NCBI GenBank assembly: GCA_020975725.1
Contig: QXJR01000016.1
Span: forward strand, 248,001-312,000
DNA: 64,000 nucleotides
Reading direction: 5' to 3'
Source: Picocystis sp. L7
Lineage: Eukaryota; Chlorophyta; Picocystophyceae; Picocystales; Picocystaceae
The notes under the pieces were generated by a model. That model had not been told where the DNA came from. It was given only the letters and a program-made list of their open reading frames with translations, and ran no database searches. Of the stretch, positions 13,641 to 24,106 are shown piece after piece (the first letter of the stretch is position 1; each line of letters starts with the position of its first letter). Both the position numbers and the translations under genes were made by a program.

Positions 13641-14806
13641 CTAGATTGAATCGCTCAGCTTTTGCCACTCTCCATCCAGAGCTTCTTTCCACAGGTTCAC
13701 GTTGTTGTTCCCGTCCGAGCAGGCAAGGATGTCGCCGGTGAGAGACCAGCTGACGCTCCACACGGGAACGTCCACTTGTTGAACGACGTGTTTCTGCCAA
13801 TCTTGGGACGCATCTCCAAGCGTCCACACAATCACCGTGCCATCTTGGGAGCAGGATGCGATGGTATTTTTCGGCACCCACGCTCCTGGCGCCCATGCCA
13901 CATCTCTCACCCAATCGTCGTGTCCTTCCAGGCAGCAGACTTCTGCCCATGTAGCAGTTTTGTCGTTCTGCGCCCATATGCGCACGCAGTTGTCGCATCC
14001 GCCGGAGACCAAATAGTTGGGCATGGTTCCACCACCGCCCTCTCCCGTCGCACCTGCTTGGAACGGCGCCCACGAGACGGACGTGACGCCGAGCGCGTGT
14101 GCGTCGGGTATCTTCTGCGCGTCCCATCCACCGTCGGTTCGTTGGGACACGATGGAGAGTGTGCCGTCCGAGGATCCGCAGGCGAAGCAGAGTCCCACTT
14201 GGTGCGGTGCCCACTCCACAGCATTGATGGAGGACTGGTGGAGGTTCGATGGCGTCACATACACCTGTTTGTGCGCGCGTTGTAGGTGCACCATCGCCAG
14301 GTGCGTAGAGCGGGTCAGCCCCAGGTCCACCAACACGCAGATCCAGCTTCCACGCCTTCGCTCGAGAGGAACGAACCGTCCGTTTCCTTTCGTTTCTTCC
14401 TCTTTCGACTCTTGCTTCCTGCATCGAGCAGTTTCCCACGACGTCTCTCGCACATCGCTTCGCTTCGTCACGCGTCACGCACTCGGTCCCAACGGTTGGG
14501 CGCGACCTCCTGCCACACCGCCGCGGTGGCGTCGAAGGAGCAGGTGGCGAGGAGGCTCCCGTAGGTCGGATGGGCCCAAGAGACGCGCCACACCGGTCCT
14601 TCGTGTCCTTCCAGCTTGGCGATCTGCGCGTGTCGACCCCCGGTGACGTCGAACAGGCGCACGGTGCGATCCGAGGACGCCGTGGCCAATCGCTTGCCGT
14701 AGAAGTCGAGCTGGGCGTCGTGCACGGCATCCACGTGTCCCGTTTCGAACGTGGTGGGATCGACGTGGCTCGCTTGGACCAGCGGAGAGGCGGCCGTCGA
14801 CGCCAT
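13641..14806 (-). CDS. SEC13: COPII/nuclear-pore WD40 protein SEC13
   Basis: WD40 beta-propeller that forms the COPII outer cage with SEC31 at ER exit sites and is also part of the nuclear pore Y-complex. Exons 14806-14483 and 14264-13641, with an intron of 218 bp (donor GTGCGT, acceptor AAACAG) in phase 0, give 315 residues, the normal size. It aligns along its length with animal SEC13: HDAQLDFYGKRLATASSDR, LEGHEGPVWRVSWAHP, VSGGCDNCVRIW and DWVRDVAWAPG. Six WD repeats are expected, with a seventh blade supplied by SEC31 in this family. The start is the ATG reading MASTAASPL, about 15 residues before the first conserved strand. It ends 145 bp from the convergent USP7 gene and shares a 420-bp divergent promoter with SRP9. 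Confidence 0.96.
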
Positions 14807-15226
14807 CGTCGACGCCAACGCGCGATGGAAAAAAAAAATGGCGAATGAGAAGAAAAAAAACAAGAAATAAAATACGAAAACCAAGAAGAATACACACGGG
14901 AGACAAGGGGAGGGGGACGCCGTCCGGGTCCGGGGCCGGGGATCCGGACCCCCCAATCGGGGTGCATGCGGACGGGTACGTCCCCTCCTCGTGGCACGAC
15001 GAGGGACGCGGGATCGGTGCGGGAGGGAGCGTCCATCGACCGAGGTCCCCCCCGATCCCACACGAGGGATCGAGACCCCCCTCCCCGTCCCGTTCGGGAC
15101 GACCCGAGGGGAGTTTCTTCTCTGGAGGGAGGGGGGGGGGAGCAGAGGGAGGAGATCCGGTCCGGTTCGACGAAGAGGGTTGGAGACGGATTGGAGCGAA
15201 CAGGTCCAAGCCACCACACGTGCACC
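14807..15226. promoter_or_regulatory. Divergent promoter region between SEC13 and SRP9
   Basis: This 420-bp GC-rich spacer separates two start codons on opposite strands, both of secretory-pathway genes. It contains long G and C runs (about 15125-15140) and near-palindromic gggatc/gatccc pairs. No TATA box is obvious. The promoter role is inferred from gene orientation only. Confidence 0.55.
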
Positions 15227-15625
15227 ATGGTGTACGTGGAATCCTGGGACGAATTCGCCGTACGTGCCGAAGACATGTTCCGAAGGAAACCGATGGAAAC
15301 GAGATACGTGTCCAAGTACAGGCACTGCGACGCGAAACTCGTGCTCAAGGTCACCGACAACGTGGAGGTGCGTCGGATCGCGCGCGAGAGATGGAATCGA
15401 AGAAGATCCGATACCGAGCAATGCCGTGTTTCCGCACCGGATCGAACGTGCCGGTGCATCCGCCGAAAACAAGCTGACCATGCGCGTCCAAACACGTGTC
15501 TGTACCCCTCGCAGTGCCTGCAATACAAGACAGAATCTGCTGCAGACCTGAAGAAAATAGACAAGCTCAACAGCCTCTTCCTCTTCCTTACCACGCATGG
15601 CAAAGATGCGAAGTTCGGTGCGTGA
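15227..15625 (+). CDS. SRP9: Signal recognition particle 9 kDa protein
   Basis: SRP9 binds the Alu domain of SRP RNA with SRP14 and supports elongation arrest while nascent secretory proteins are targeted to the ER. Two exons, 15227-15367 and 15515-15625, flank a 147-bp intron (donor GTGCGT, acceptor CTCGCAG) and join in phase 0. The product is 83 residues, close to the 86 of human SRP9. Conserved landmarks are SWDEF at the N-terminus, the KYRHCDAKLVLKVTD strand pair, and CLQYKTES followed by DLKKIDKLNSLF immediately after the splice. The start ATG is preceded by caccatgg, a favourable context. It lies head-to-head with SEC13. Confidence 0.94.
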   Translation: MVYVESWDEFAVRAEDMFRRKPMETRYVSKYRHCDAKLVLKVTDNVEVRRIARERWNRRRSDTEQCRVSAPDRTCRCIRRKQADHARPNTCLYPSQCLQYKTESAADLKKIDKLNSLFLFLTTHGKDAKFGA

Positions 15626-17032
15626 TAGTATCGGAGTCGCAAACATCGAACGACGAGACATGCTGGCCAGAAGCCAACCTACAAGCTGGCTTTGCAACCA
15701 ACGCGCAAACCACGTTGCTGACCAGGTTTTCTTCTCGCACCTTGCTCTCCCAAAGAAAGCGGGCTAGCAACGAACACCTCAGAGAAGCCAAGGCACGGGA
15801 GGAGAGGATAGGAAAGGCACCCACCATGGATCCTTGCACTTGCGACTGTGCCAAACTCGGCATGGTCGTGGGGATTGATTTGTGGGGTGCACCCGACGAT
15901 CGAGCACCATTTTTTACGATCAGGGAGCAGGAAGGATTGGAGGAAAACGAAGCAGGAGCACCGTCGAAAAACACCACCGGATGGGCCTGCTTTTTGGCCC
16001 TCCGTTCCCTGCCACGGAGCTTCCCGTTTTTTTGCGCTATTGCGCAACCGGGCCGTACGATCTTTCCATTCAGTACATTGCACAGGGATCTGTTTGCACA
16101 GGGTCGTCGTGACGCACTGCCATGCTTCATTGCACGCCCGTTGTGGACGTAATCATTCATCCTTTCTCCCCCACCCTTTGCCTGCTGCACGTACATCTTT
16201 CATCCCCTGCTGCAGGCATCGGTTGTTTCCTTGGCGATCCTCTCGTTTCGTTTGGAGTGGTGCTTCCTCGATGGTGAACGTTCCACCCCACTGGTCCGAG
16301 CATGGCCTTGGCCATTCTCATCCTGCGGTGTCCTTCTCTCCTCGAGATAGCCAACCTTTTGGGTCCACATCGCCCTCCCATCACCGTGTGGATGATGACG
16401 GCCTATGGGTGCCTGGTTCGGGACTCGATCCTCTGCGCACCTCGTCTCGGAGCACCCGAAGGGAAGCGAACGGTACGTTCGCCCCATCCCTTCGATGGGA
16501 CCGCGTTTGGTCCGATGAGGAACGCTGGAACGGGTTCGACCCGGGCAGGACCGAAGGACGGGTATCGCACCTCTCCTTTTATGTCGAACATTCGCCAACA
16601 CCCGTCGAGGAGCTTGGCCCCGGTCCCACCGATCCCACGTCGACCCTCCTTTTCCTCTGCACGCATCGCCCGAAGGGTTCCCGAAGCACCGGTCTCTTCC
16701 CGATCCCATCGTCCGAAGGTGGAACATGGATCGTCGAGGCGCACCTCCACCGGGGCAGGGGGGGGGGGAGGGCGTGCCACGTGCGCATCCCCTTCCCCTC
16801 CTATCCACTTCTCCTCCCTTTCGATCGGGGGCGCCGTTCCCTTTCCCAAGGCAGGTCGTTTCCCTTTTCATTGGAGAGACCCTGGGGGTGGATCCAGGCG
16901 CCGCCTGCATCCCAGCCCGACCACGAAGCTTTCGACGTTTCCATCACTTTTTCGCAGCACACGTGTGCGCGACGTCTCTTCCATCCGCTTCGGATCGAGC
17001 AGCGAACGACCTCGCGGCTCCGTCGGAACACC
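15626..17032. other. Intergenic spacer, no gene recognised
   Basis: A 1.4-kb stretch between SRP9 and GME on the same strand. It probably holds the SRP9 3' region and the GME promoter. It has several open frames of 100-470 codons, but none resembles a known family, and they overlap on both strands as expected for GC-rich DNA with few stops. A run of nine or ten G lies near 16760. No tRNA-like arrangement was found. Confidence 0.55.
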
Positions 17033-18310
17033 ATGGCACCTGCAGCAGTCGCCTACGACGGAAGCCACCTCTCCACGTTTCCCACGGAGGAGTACGCGCC
17101 AGGACAGAAGCTGCGTATCTGCGTCACCGGTGCAGGTGGATTCATTGCTTCGCATCTCGCCAGGAGGCTCAAGAGAGAAGGACATTACATCGTGGCAGCC
17201 GATTGGAAGAGGAATGAGCACATGACGGTGCGTCTCGGAACCAAACCCAAGGGGTCCACCGATACCTGAGACCCACCACCACCGACGAACGACGCGGCCT
17301 GGATCGAACGCTAGGACGACCATTCGAACTGCGATTGAATGCGTGCTGACGAACTCCGACGGACACGTCTGCTGCAGGAGGAGATGTTCTGTGACGAGTT
17401 TCACCTCGTCGATCTGCGCGTGTTCGACAACTGCGTGAAGGTCGCCAAGGACTGCGAGGAAATCTTCAACCTCGCCGCGGACATGGGAGGCATGGGGTTC
17501 ATCCAATCCAACCACTCCGTCATCTTCTACAACAACACGATGATCAGCTTCAACATGATCGAGGCAGCGCGTATCGTCAAGTGCAAGAAATTCTTCTATG
17601 CTTCCTCCGCATGCATCTACCCAGAACACAGGCAGATGGAAACCGAGGTGGAAGGAGGTGGCCTCAAGGAGTCAGATGCATGGCCGGCTCAGCCTCAGGA
17701 CGCCTATGGACTTGAGAAACTCGCCTCTGAAGAAATCTGCAAGCACTACGGGCAAGACTTTGGAATCGAAGTTCATATTGCAAGATTCCACAACATTTAT
17801 GGTCCTTACGGAACATGGAAAGGTGGCAGGGAAAAAGCTCCCGCGGCATTCTGCCGCAAAGCAATCACATCCAAAGAGTATTTTGAGATGTGGGGTGATG
17901 GCAAGCAGACCCGATCTTTTACGTTTATTGACGATTGTGTGGAGGGTGTGCTGCGGCTGATGAAGTCGGACTTTGCTGAACCCATAAACTTGGGAAGTGA
18001 TGAGATGGTCAGCATGAATCAGATGGCCGAGATGGCGCTTGGATTCCGTGGAGAAAATGTTCCGGTCAAGCACATTCCTGGACCCGAGGGAGTGCGCGGC
18101 AGAAACTCAGACAACACGCTTATCAAGGAGAAGTTGGGATGGTACCCGACAATCAAGTTGAAGGATGGCTTGAAGATCACGTATGATTGGATCAACACCC
18201 AGATCCAAGAAGAAGGGGGAGACGGCTCCAAGTATGTGTCTTCCAAGGTAGTTGAAACCAGTGCACCTAAGGAACTAGGGACCCTCCGCGCCGGCGATGG
18301 AAAAGACTGA
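17033..18310 (+). CDS. GME: GDP-mannose 3,5-epimerase
   Basis: Converts GDP-D-mannose to GDP-L-galactose (and GDP-L-gulose), feeding L-ascorbate synthesis and L-galactose-containing polysaccharides in the cytosol. Exons 17033-17227 and 17378-18310 with a 150-bp intron (donor GTGCGT, acceptor CTGCAG, phase 0) give 375 residues; plant GME has about 377. It is an extended short-chain dehydrogenase/reductase. The NAD-binding motif is GAGGFIASH near residue 30, the catalytic YxxxK motif is in DAYGLEKLASEE, and conserved blocks are NLAADMGGMGFIQSNHS, YASSACIYPE and GPEGVRGRNSDN. The C-terminus LGTLRAGDGKD matches plant GME almost exactly. The start is the first ATG in frame and gives the usual short plant-like leader. 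Confidence 0.97.
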
Positions 18311-18786
18311 GCTGCAGTGTTGTGAACTTGCCCAACGCGATTTTCGAACTTTTTGTTAGATTGCAATACATTTCAACTGAACTTTTGAACTCTCTATGCA
18401 AGCTCTTGTTCCATTCAGTGGACGTAGCCTGGCGTGTTGCCGCATGTGTTGTTACGGTTCTCGAAAGTTCTTGGTTGGCACAAGTCAAGCTTGATCCAGT
18501 GGGCAAGGGGTTGTGGGTACAAACTAAGGGATATGCATCGAATGCCAAGATTGCAAGGCTACATAGGAAACCTGGCGGTACTCTCCACACACTGTTTTCT
18601 GTGGATGCAAACACTCCCACTTTGAAGTTTGTAGCATATGCGTGCCTACCTTCACAGGTGTGAGGTTTCTGTGTAGACGGAATTCGTCGCACAAAAGGGC
18701 TTGGTTCGTCCTGTTGCAACGCAGTGACAACATGGTGTGCGCAGAGTCGTAGCCAAATTTATTACTCGTTGCACGAAACGTTCAAC
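18311..18786. other. Convergent 3' spacer between GME and RRP1
   Basis: 476 bp between two convergent stop codons. It is AT-richer than the flanking exons and presumably contains both 3' untranslated regions. No gene, repeat or RNA fold is recognised. Confidence 0.5.
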
Positions 18787-20235
18787 TCAATCATGCACCG
18801 GCGCTTTTATCTTCAACTTTAGTCCTTTAGAGGTGACTTTTTTCACGGCAAATGCCTCCTTACCATGGTGATCCTGTTTTCCTAATTTACCTCTAGCTGG
18901 TGACTTCTTCAGAACGCCCTTGGATTGTAGAGGAGACAGTACCGATGGGGTAGAGGGCAGGCTGTCCTTCCTGAATAACTTAGTCATGTTTTTTTCCAAT
19001 GAAAAACGGACTCTATTGTTCGGGTGCGGTGTGCGAGGTGTGCTGTTGGGAGTGACAGGGCTGTGCTCTTGCAAACGGTTCTTTGCTGGCTTGCTCTTTC
19101 TCGACCCTGGAGTTGTGCCTGATAGCTCTACCACTGCATTGTCCTTGGAATTCGTTCTGCTGTTGGGTGACTTGGGAGAGTGCAAGCCATTGCCTGGCTT
19201 CTCCTTGACCGCAGAAGCTGTTGATGCCATGGGTGTAGGAGAACTTCGCACGGTTTTCTTTTTCTTGGCAGAAGCACGGGTCAGTGGTGGCGATGGTCCC
19301 GTTGATTTCGGTGTGAAGAGGTTTTCTTCCTGCACGCGGTTTTCCCCTTTGCGCTTCTTCGAATTTTTAGCCATATCACCTTTCTCCTGGGAGTCTTGAC
19401 CTCCTTTGCCGCCTGCTGCAGTGGATGCCTTTCTTTCTTCTCCTTTGCGTCGTGAAACCTCCTTCTCTATCTGGGCGTGCACTTTATACAGGTGGGCACG
19501 GTTTTTGGATCGCGTGTCCTCGTCCGCTGCAACGACAAAGAGCATTTCACTCACAATGTGGAGCTCCCTACTTGTGAGATTGAAGAGCGGGGACTGTCCC
19601 AGGAGTGGTTCGAAGATCCAACAATGAATCCTGTCCCGCAAGGCAGGTCTACTGCTGGTCGCAAGTGCCATGACGAAGGGTTCCAGCAATCCCGTGAGCA
19701 GCCCTACTTCGGCGTTGGGTTCCACTTTCGCAAGTTCCTTCAGGTACACGTCGCAGATGTGCATGCTGAAGCCCACTGCAGGGAAGTCATCTTCTGGCAC
19801 CAAGCAATTGGAGAGCAAGGACTGTGCGTGCTCGCGCCAGTCGTCCTCCATCCACTTCCTCGCACGCATCCGTTGGAAGTTTTCCCTCACCATCGCCCGG
19901 GTAAGTGCCAGGAACTTGTCCAGCCTGTGCTTGTCCACCCTGGCCCACTCCCTCCGCATGACGGTGACGAACGCGAAGAAGTAGAGGTGCGCGTTTTCTG
20001 CGGACATGGTTCCCATCATCTTGGCCAGTTCCTCGTTGAGCTCTTCTTGCGGCACTATCTTATCGCAGTGCCACACGCAGAAGAAGAGCGCCTTCCATAT
20101 CTTCAACATGTCCACTTGGGTCACTTCCGTCCTTTGTTTCATCCAGGCCGCGAGGGCTTCCAGTCCACGTTTCCGCTGCTTCGGATCCGTGGAGTGCGCC
20201 AAGCACCTCACGAAGCTTCCTTTCTCCTCGGCCAT
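18787..20235 (-). CDS. RRP1: Ribosomal RNA-processing protein 1 (Nop52 family)
   Basis: Nucleolar factor needed for large-subunit pre-rRNA processing (27S to 25S in yeast; RRP1A/B or Nop52 in animals). A single exon of 482 residues. The N-terminal Nop52 domain covers about residues 1-240: an opening like FVRCLAHSTDPKQRKRGLEAL, the core LKIWKALFFCVWHCDK and the block YFFAFVTVMRREW. The C-terminal half is low-complexity and rich in Lys, Ser and Pro with many SPxx/TPxx sites, typical of nucleolar proteins, and ends in a basic KGLKLKIKAP tail. The chosen start (MAEEKG) has a GCCATGG context; an in-frame ATG seven codons upstream (20256) is the alternative. It is head-to-head with derlin. Confidence 0.9.
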   Translation of the reverse strand: MAEEKGSFVRCLAHSTDPKQRKRGLEALAAWMKQRTEVTQVDMLKIWKALFFCVWHCDKIVPQEELNEELAKMMGTMSAENAHLYFFAFVTVMRREWARVDKHRLDKFLALTRAMVRENFQRMRARKWMEDDWREHAQSLLSNCLVPEDDFPAVGFSMHICDVYLKELAKVEPNAEVGLLTGLLEPFVMALATSSRPALRDRIHCWIFEPLLGQSPLFNLTSRELHIVSEMLFVVAADEDTRSKNRAHLYKVHAQIEKEVSRRKGEERKASTAAGGKGGQDSQEKGDMAKNSKKRKGENRVQEENLFTPKSTGPSPPLTRASAKKKKTVRSSPTPMASTASAVKEKPGNGLHSPKSPNSRTNSKDNAVVELSGTTPGSRKSKPAKNRLQEHSPVTPNSTPRTPHPNNRVRFSLEKNMTKLFRKDSLPSTPSVLSPLQSKGVLKKSPARGKLGKQDHHGKEAFAVKKVTSKGLKLKIKAPVHD

Positions 20236-20379
20236 GGCCGTGCAGAGTCCAGGCATGTGCGCGGCACGTGACACACGTGATGGCGAAGGATGGCGGCGCC
20301 CACCGTTCCCACCACCGAGTTGTGTCCAGGCTCGGGCCCAGGGGGGGGGAGTGGGGACGGTCCAGCCTGGGCTCGCGAG

Positions 20380-20439
20380 GTTAACCCACGACACGTGCAT
20401 GAACTCGAGGGAGGTCGGAGGGAAGGGAGGGAGGTTAAC
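20380..20439. promoter_or_regulatory. Paired GTTAAC sites flanking a CACGTG box
   Basis: Two GTTAAC palindromes, at about 20380-20385 and 20434-20439, bracket a CACGTG hexamer (about 20392) in the divergent RRP1/derlin promoter. The same arrangement recurs upstream of dUTPase and, without CACGTG, next to the UTP25 start. CACGTG is the G-box/E-box core bound by bHLH and bZIP factors. The factor for GTTAAC is not known to me. The rest of the 460-bp spacer (20257-20717) is GC-rich with a long G run near 20341. Confidence 0.45.
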
Positions 20440-20717
20440 CTCGAGTTTTGCGATGGGGGGGGGGAGGAAGCGAATCGGCATCGGTTCCGGATGGAAAGGG
20501 AGGGGCAGTCGAGGCCACGTATCCTTTCGAAAGGGGAAGCTTGAAAGGGAAGGAACCGAACCACCCCGACGAGGGCGATCCAAGAGCTCCACGATCCCAG
20601 GGGAGAATCTTCTCGACCAGGACCCAGGAGGGGAAGCTTGGGGTCGGAACGAGCGACTGAACCACCAAGGAAAACCATCGGTCGTGTGGAATCGGGAAGG
20701 CGCGTGCAGAACGCGCC

Positions 20718-21502
20718 ATGTCGTCGCCAGGAGAGTGGTACGCCTCCCTCCCACAGGTCTCGAAGACGTGTGGAACGGTGTTCCTCATCACAACGGTCGG
20801 AGCCATGATGCAAGTCATCGACGTGAGGTGAGGGAAGGGCCAAGTGCGAAGCGAAAGCCTGCAATCGAGGTGAAAGGGTGCCGTGAATCGAGGCTGACCA
20901 ACAAACCTAGAACGTTGTACCTGGACTGGTACTTGGTGACGCGAAAAATGCAGGTGTGGAGGCTCGTGACGTGCTTCAGCTTTATCGGAGGGTTCTCGAT
21001 GCGGTACCTCGTCAAGATCATGCTGCTGGCCAACCATGGAGTGCCACTGGAAAGGTCCGCTTACCAATACAGGACAGCCGATTATGTGTACATGCATGTG
21101 TTTGCGGGTGGATGCCTTCTGGGCATCAGTTACCTCTTCCCAGGGCTTCAACTGAGCTTCCTAGGCGGGCCCCTCTTGTACGTGGTATTGTACGTGTGGA
21201 GCCGGAACTTTTCCGATTCTCCAGTCAGCATCATGGGGTTTCTCAAACTGCAAGGATTTTATTTACCATGGGCGTACCTAGGGATAGATATGATCATGGG
21301 GATGAGCCCTGTAGAAAGTCTCTTAGGAATCTTCGTGGGACATCTGTACTACTTTTTCGGAACGCTGTACCCTCTGCGGACTGGGAAAAACCCACTGGCA
21401 ACCCCCAGGTGGCTGACAAATATGGTCGAGAACAGGCCAAGTGTGCACCAGACACAGACACGTCAAACTTGGCAAGGTCGTGGGAGGAGATTGGCAGACT
21501 GA
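20718..21502 (+). CDS. DER1: Derlin-family ER protein (DER1-like)
   Basis: Rhomboid-like pseudoprotease of the ER membrane that helps dislocate misfolded proteins in ERAD. Exons 20718-20827 and 20911-21502 with an 83-bp intron (donor GTGAGG, acceptor CCTAG, phase 2) give 233 residues. The N-terminus MSSPGEWYASLPQVSK matches plant and animal derlins, and exon 2 opens with the conserved LYLDWYLVTRKMQVWRL region. Also visible are GGFSMRYL, RTADYVYM, the derlin WR motif in VLYVWSRNFSD, FYLPWAYLGIDMIMG and the GHLYYFFGTLYPL block near the end. About six membrane segments are expected. The second of two tandem GTGAG sites is used as donor because only it keeps phase. Confidence 0.95.
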
Positions 21503-21609
21503 AGGGCGCAATAAGACCGTGTTAATGGTGTGGGTCTTTTTCAATACCCTCAAAACGTGTGATTCACTTCTCTTTTATCTTTCCTAAGGCCCACTGTGCA
21601 CCGAGAAGC

Positions 21610-22364
21610 TTAAGTATCAATCAGGGGAGTTTTCCAAAGCCCGTCGTTCAAGCAGTGGAGATTTTCCACACCAGGACCTTTGTCGGTCTTCCTAATTTCG
21701 GCCGTGGACAGAAGCATGCATCCTATAGCCAAGGGGTTTTCCTTCCCTTCGGCAAATATTGCGACGGGTTCTCCTTCTTCAACCTCGTCGTGGAAGATTG
21801 CCGCTGGCGAATTCAGCCCAGGGCACATGATTTGTGCTCCAGACAACACGTACTTGATGGCACCTCTATCGATTCTCAGCCGCGGCATGATGTCCGGGTA
21901 CTGGCACAGGATTCTGAGCGTTGGGTAGTAATCCCCTTCGCAGCAGAAGAAGCGAGGCTCTCCTTGAATCACGACCACCTGCACCTGCTTCGGCCCTGGA
22001 CATTTGAGCACGATGACTGGCTCCTTCTTCGGAAAGAGCACGTCCAGGATCCCTTCTTCGTCCAGCTTCGGATACGTTTCGGCGATGTTCGCTGTTTCGT
22101 CCCGACAGCCGTCCCAGGTGCGGTCAGTTGGGATCGTCGTTTGCGCGATATAGACGTTCTCGTTCTCTACTCGTATCGGTCCTTACCTCGGATCCCTCTC
22201 GCCGCCGACGACTTCACACGGCTGTGTCCGCTGACCTCTTCCTTCGTGAACCTGAAAGTACGTGTCTCCAGGTCAGAAACGTGATTTCTCTCTCTCTCTC
22301 CACCAAACCCACCGCGCGGTTACGAATCCGACGTCCATTCGTTCGATGCGCACTTTCGGAACAT
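21610..22364 (-). CDS. MCTS1: MCT-1/Tma20 translation re-initiation and recycling factor (PUA domain)
   Basis: MCTS1 pairs with DENR to recycle post-termination 40S subunits and promote re-initiation. Exons 22364-22354 (11 bp), 22251-22187 (65 bp) and 22091-21610 give 185 residues against 181 in human. The micro-exon start MFRK joins FTKEEVSGHSRVKSSAARGIR, matching the plant N-terminus; the next splice leads to NIAETYPKLDEEGILDVLFPKKEP. The C-terminal PUA domain includes YPTLRILCQYPDIMP, the strongly conserved GAIKYVLSGAQIMCPGL and the tail GVENLHCLNDGLWK. Donors are GTGCGC and GTAAGG, and all phases agree. The stop is 107 bp from the convergent derlin stop. Confidence 0.93.
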
Positions 22365-22676
22365 CGTGTCATGGACCGTCCCAAATCCCAAGTCGTGGGA
22401 CGTCCTTCGACTGCCATGCTTCGTCCGCCCCTGGAGCAAAAGGGTTGCCTCCTCGGATTCGTCCACCCAGGGGTTCGGATCAACAGGCGAGGGGGTCCTG
22501 AGGAAGACACGGGGACCAGAAGGGTCAGTGCTGTCGCATTCCCTCCCATCCAGAACATGCAGTTAAACGCAGGCGAAGTGGGTGTACGTCAGGGACCTCG
22601 AGAAGATGCAGTGGACAATGGTATGGATGGGTGGAAATCTACCTGAACGTCAGGAGAGGGGCGTGAAAACCGGTTG

Positions 22677-23894
22677 CTACTTGTCCTTCAGGTTGTAGTT
22701 GCGCACCAAAGGCTTCGCATGGCCTGTTTTGCCTGACCGTGAAGCTGGTGGTGGAAGCAAAGATGTGGAGAGTGTGGTCCTGTGCAAAAGGTTTCCCGAG
22801 TTCCTCTGCGCGCTGTGGCTTTCCGAATCCCTTAGCTGCGCATGAAGGCGGTTACTCAACTCCAGGAGCTTGTCCCTGTCCACACGCAACGCGGTCAGTT
22901 CCCGTGCCATTTCTCCCACCTGTTCTCTTGCAAGCACCAAATCCCGCTCCATAGTAGCGTTCACCCGTGCTGAGAAAGATAAATGTTCCCTGGCTTCTTC
23001 CAATTCCTGCCTGGCCGACTTTTCATTTCCGCTGTCCTTTGCTGTATTTTTGCTCTGCTCCATCTCTTTTCTCATGACAGATATTGTGGCCAGCAGCTTC
23101 TGGTTTTGGTTTTCTAGACGAGAATTCTGTTCTATTTGCGCTTGTATTTCAGCCTTGCATGCGCTTCCGCACTGTGAAAGGTTCGAGCACTCTTGCTGTG
23201 GGGGCTGCGTTAGCAAACGTTGACGTTGCAGCAGTTCGTTCAGGTGCTCGACCTCGTCAACCCTCTTCTTCAGTGCACCGATGGTTTTTTCCTTCTCTCC
23301 TACGTTCTCCTGCGCAGCTTGCAGTTCGTCGACCTGCTGTTGCGTTCTCGCAAGTTTTTCTTTCGAAGCGTTTTCTTGCTGGCGCAAATCTTGCACGATC
23401 CTTTGGAGATTCTCCACTTCCTGTGACAGCAGCAGGTTCGTCCTGTCTCGTTCGGCCAGATCGGATGCCCGATTCCGTGACTCGGATGCAAGTTTCGATT
23501 CTCGATCCAGGAGTTCTCTTTCTCTGTTTTCCACCAACGCTTTCAGTTGTTGGTTCTCGAGCCGAAGAAGTTCCAGCTCTCTCTTGTGTCTCTCCTCGTT
23601 TTCCCTGTCGATCGCCTCCCTTTTCTTTCGCTGTTGTTTCCACCTGTGGCAAACGTCCAGGAGCCTTTCTTTGTACTTCCTAGCTTTGTTTTCCTTCTCT
23701 TGGCACTTTTCCTGCAAAGATCGAAAGCAAGCTTCCCTCGAGGCTTGGAGTCGTGTTTCCTCTGATCGCATACGTTCCGCCAAGCGCCAGATTCTCCATC
23801 CGTCGTCGTTTGCGCGCCTCCTGTACCTCCTCCAACCATCCTCCTCCCCTCCTGACGTCTCTCCGGGATCCGAATGGCGCGAAAACCGCGCCAT
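22677..23894 (-). CDS. Coiled-coil protein of unknown function
   Basis: No family recognised. The 405-residue product from the chosen start (MARFSRHSDPGE) is almost entirely charged helix: from about residue 40 to 370 it is rich in Glu, Lys, Arg, Gln and Leu with clear heptads, typical of a long coiled coil. One break near the middle holds three Cys (around SNLSQCGSACK), and the basic C-terminal tail ends VRNYNLKDK. It may act as a scaffold, but nothing here shows where. The open frame continues upstream without a stop into the terminal repeat of the MULE-like element at 23980-24697, reaching an ATG at 24065. I place the start at 23894 because the upstream part is element-derived. The spacer 22365-22676 between this stop and the MCTS1 start shows nothing else. 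Confidence 0.7.
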   Translation of the reverse strand: MARFSRHSDPGETSGGEEDGWRRYRRRANDDGWRIWRLAERMRSEETRLQASREACFRSLQEKCQEKENKARKYKERLLDVCHRWKQQRKKREAIDRENEERHKRELELLRLENQQLKALVENRERELLDRESKLASESRNRASDLAERDRTNLLLSQEVENLQRIVQDLRQQENASKEKLARTQQQVDELQAAQENVGEKEKTIGALKKRVDEVEHLNELLQRQRLLTQPPQQECSNLSQCGSACKAEIQAQIEQNSRLENQNQKLLATISVMRKEMEQSKNTAKDSGNEKSARQELEEAREHLSFSARVNATMERDLVLAREQVGEMARELTALRVDRDKLLELSNRLHAQLRDSESHSAQRNSGNLLHRTTLSTSLLPPPASRSGKTGHAKPLVRNYNLKDK

Positions 23895-23968
23895 CGCTTC
23901 GATCCATTGCGCCTTTCGGTCAACGCATGTGCTCACACATGCCTTCACCGACCCCACCACGTCCGGGT

Positions 23969-23979
23969 GCCCCTCCCCC
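23969..23979. repeat. Left target-site duplication of the MULE-like element
   Basis: The 11-mer GCCCCTCCCCC directly abuts the left terminal repeat and is repeated exactly at 24698-24708 just outside the right one. The motif is of low complexity, which slightly weakens it, but the perfect length and position fit a transposition footprint. Confidence 0.75.
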
Positions 23980-24106
23980 GGTTGCGACTGAAAAATGGTC
24001 CCCCCAGGGGCTGAATTTTGCCCCCCCCCCCCCTCCAGATGCACTTTCGAACAGACGCACCCCACTCGATCGACTTAACCCAGTGTTTACATAGGGAAGA
24101 CGGGGA
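23980..24106 (+). repeat. Left terminal inverted repeat of MULE-like element
   Basis: This 127-bp arm contains a C run near 24020 and the segment cactcgatcgacttaaccca near its inner end. Its reverse complement recurs at 24573-24697. Read on the minus strand it is open in the frame of the coiled-coil gene. Confidence 0.88.

Noticed and set aside
16530-16560. gggttcgaccc resembling a tRNA T-loop
   Set aside because: No matching acceptor, D or anticodon stems lie at the correct distances on either strand.
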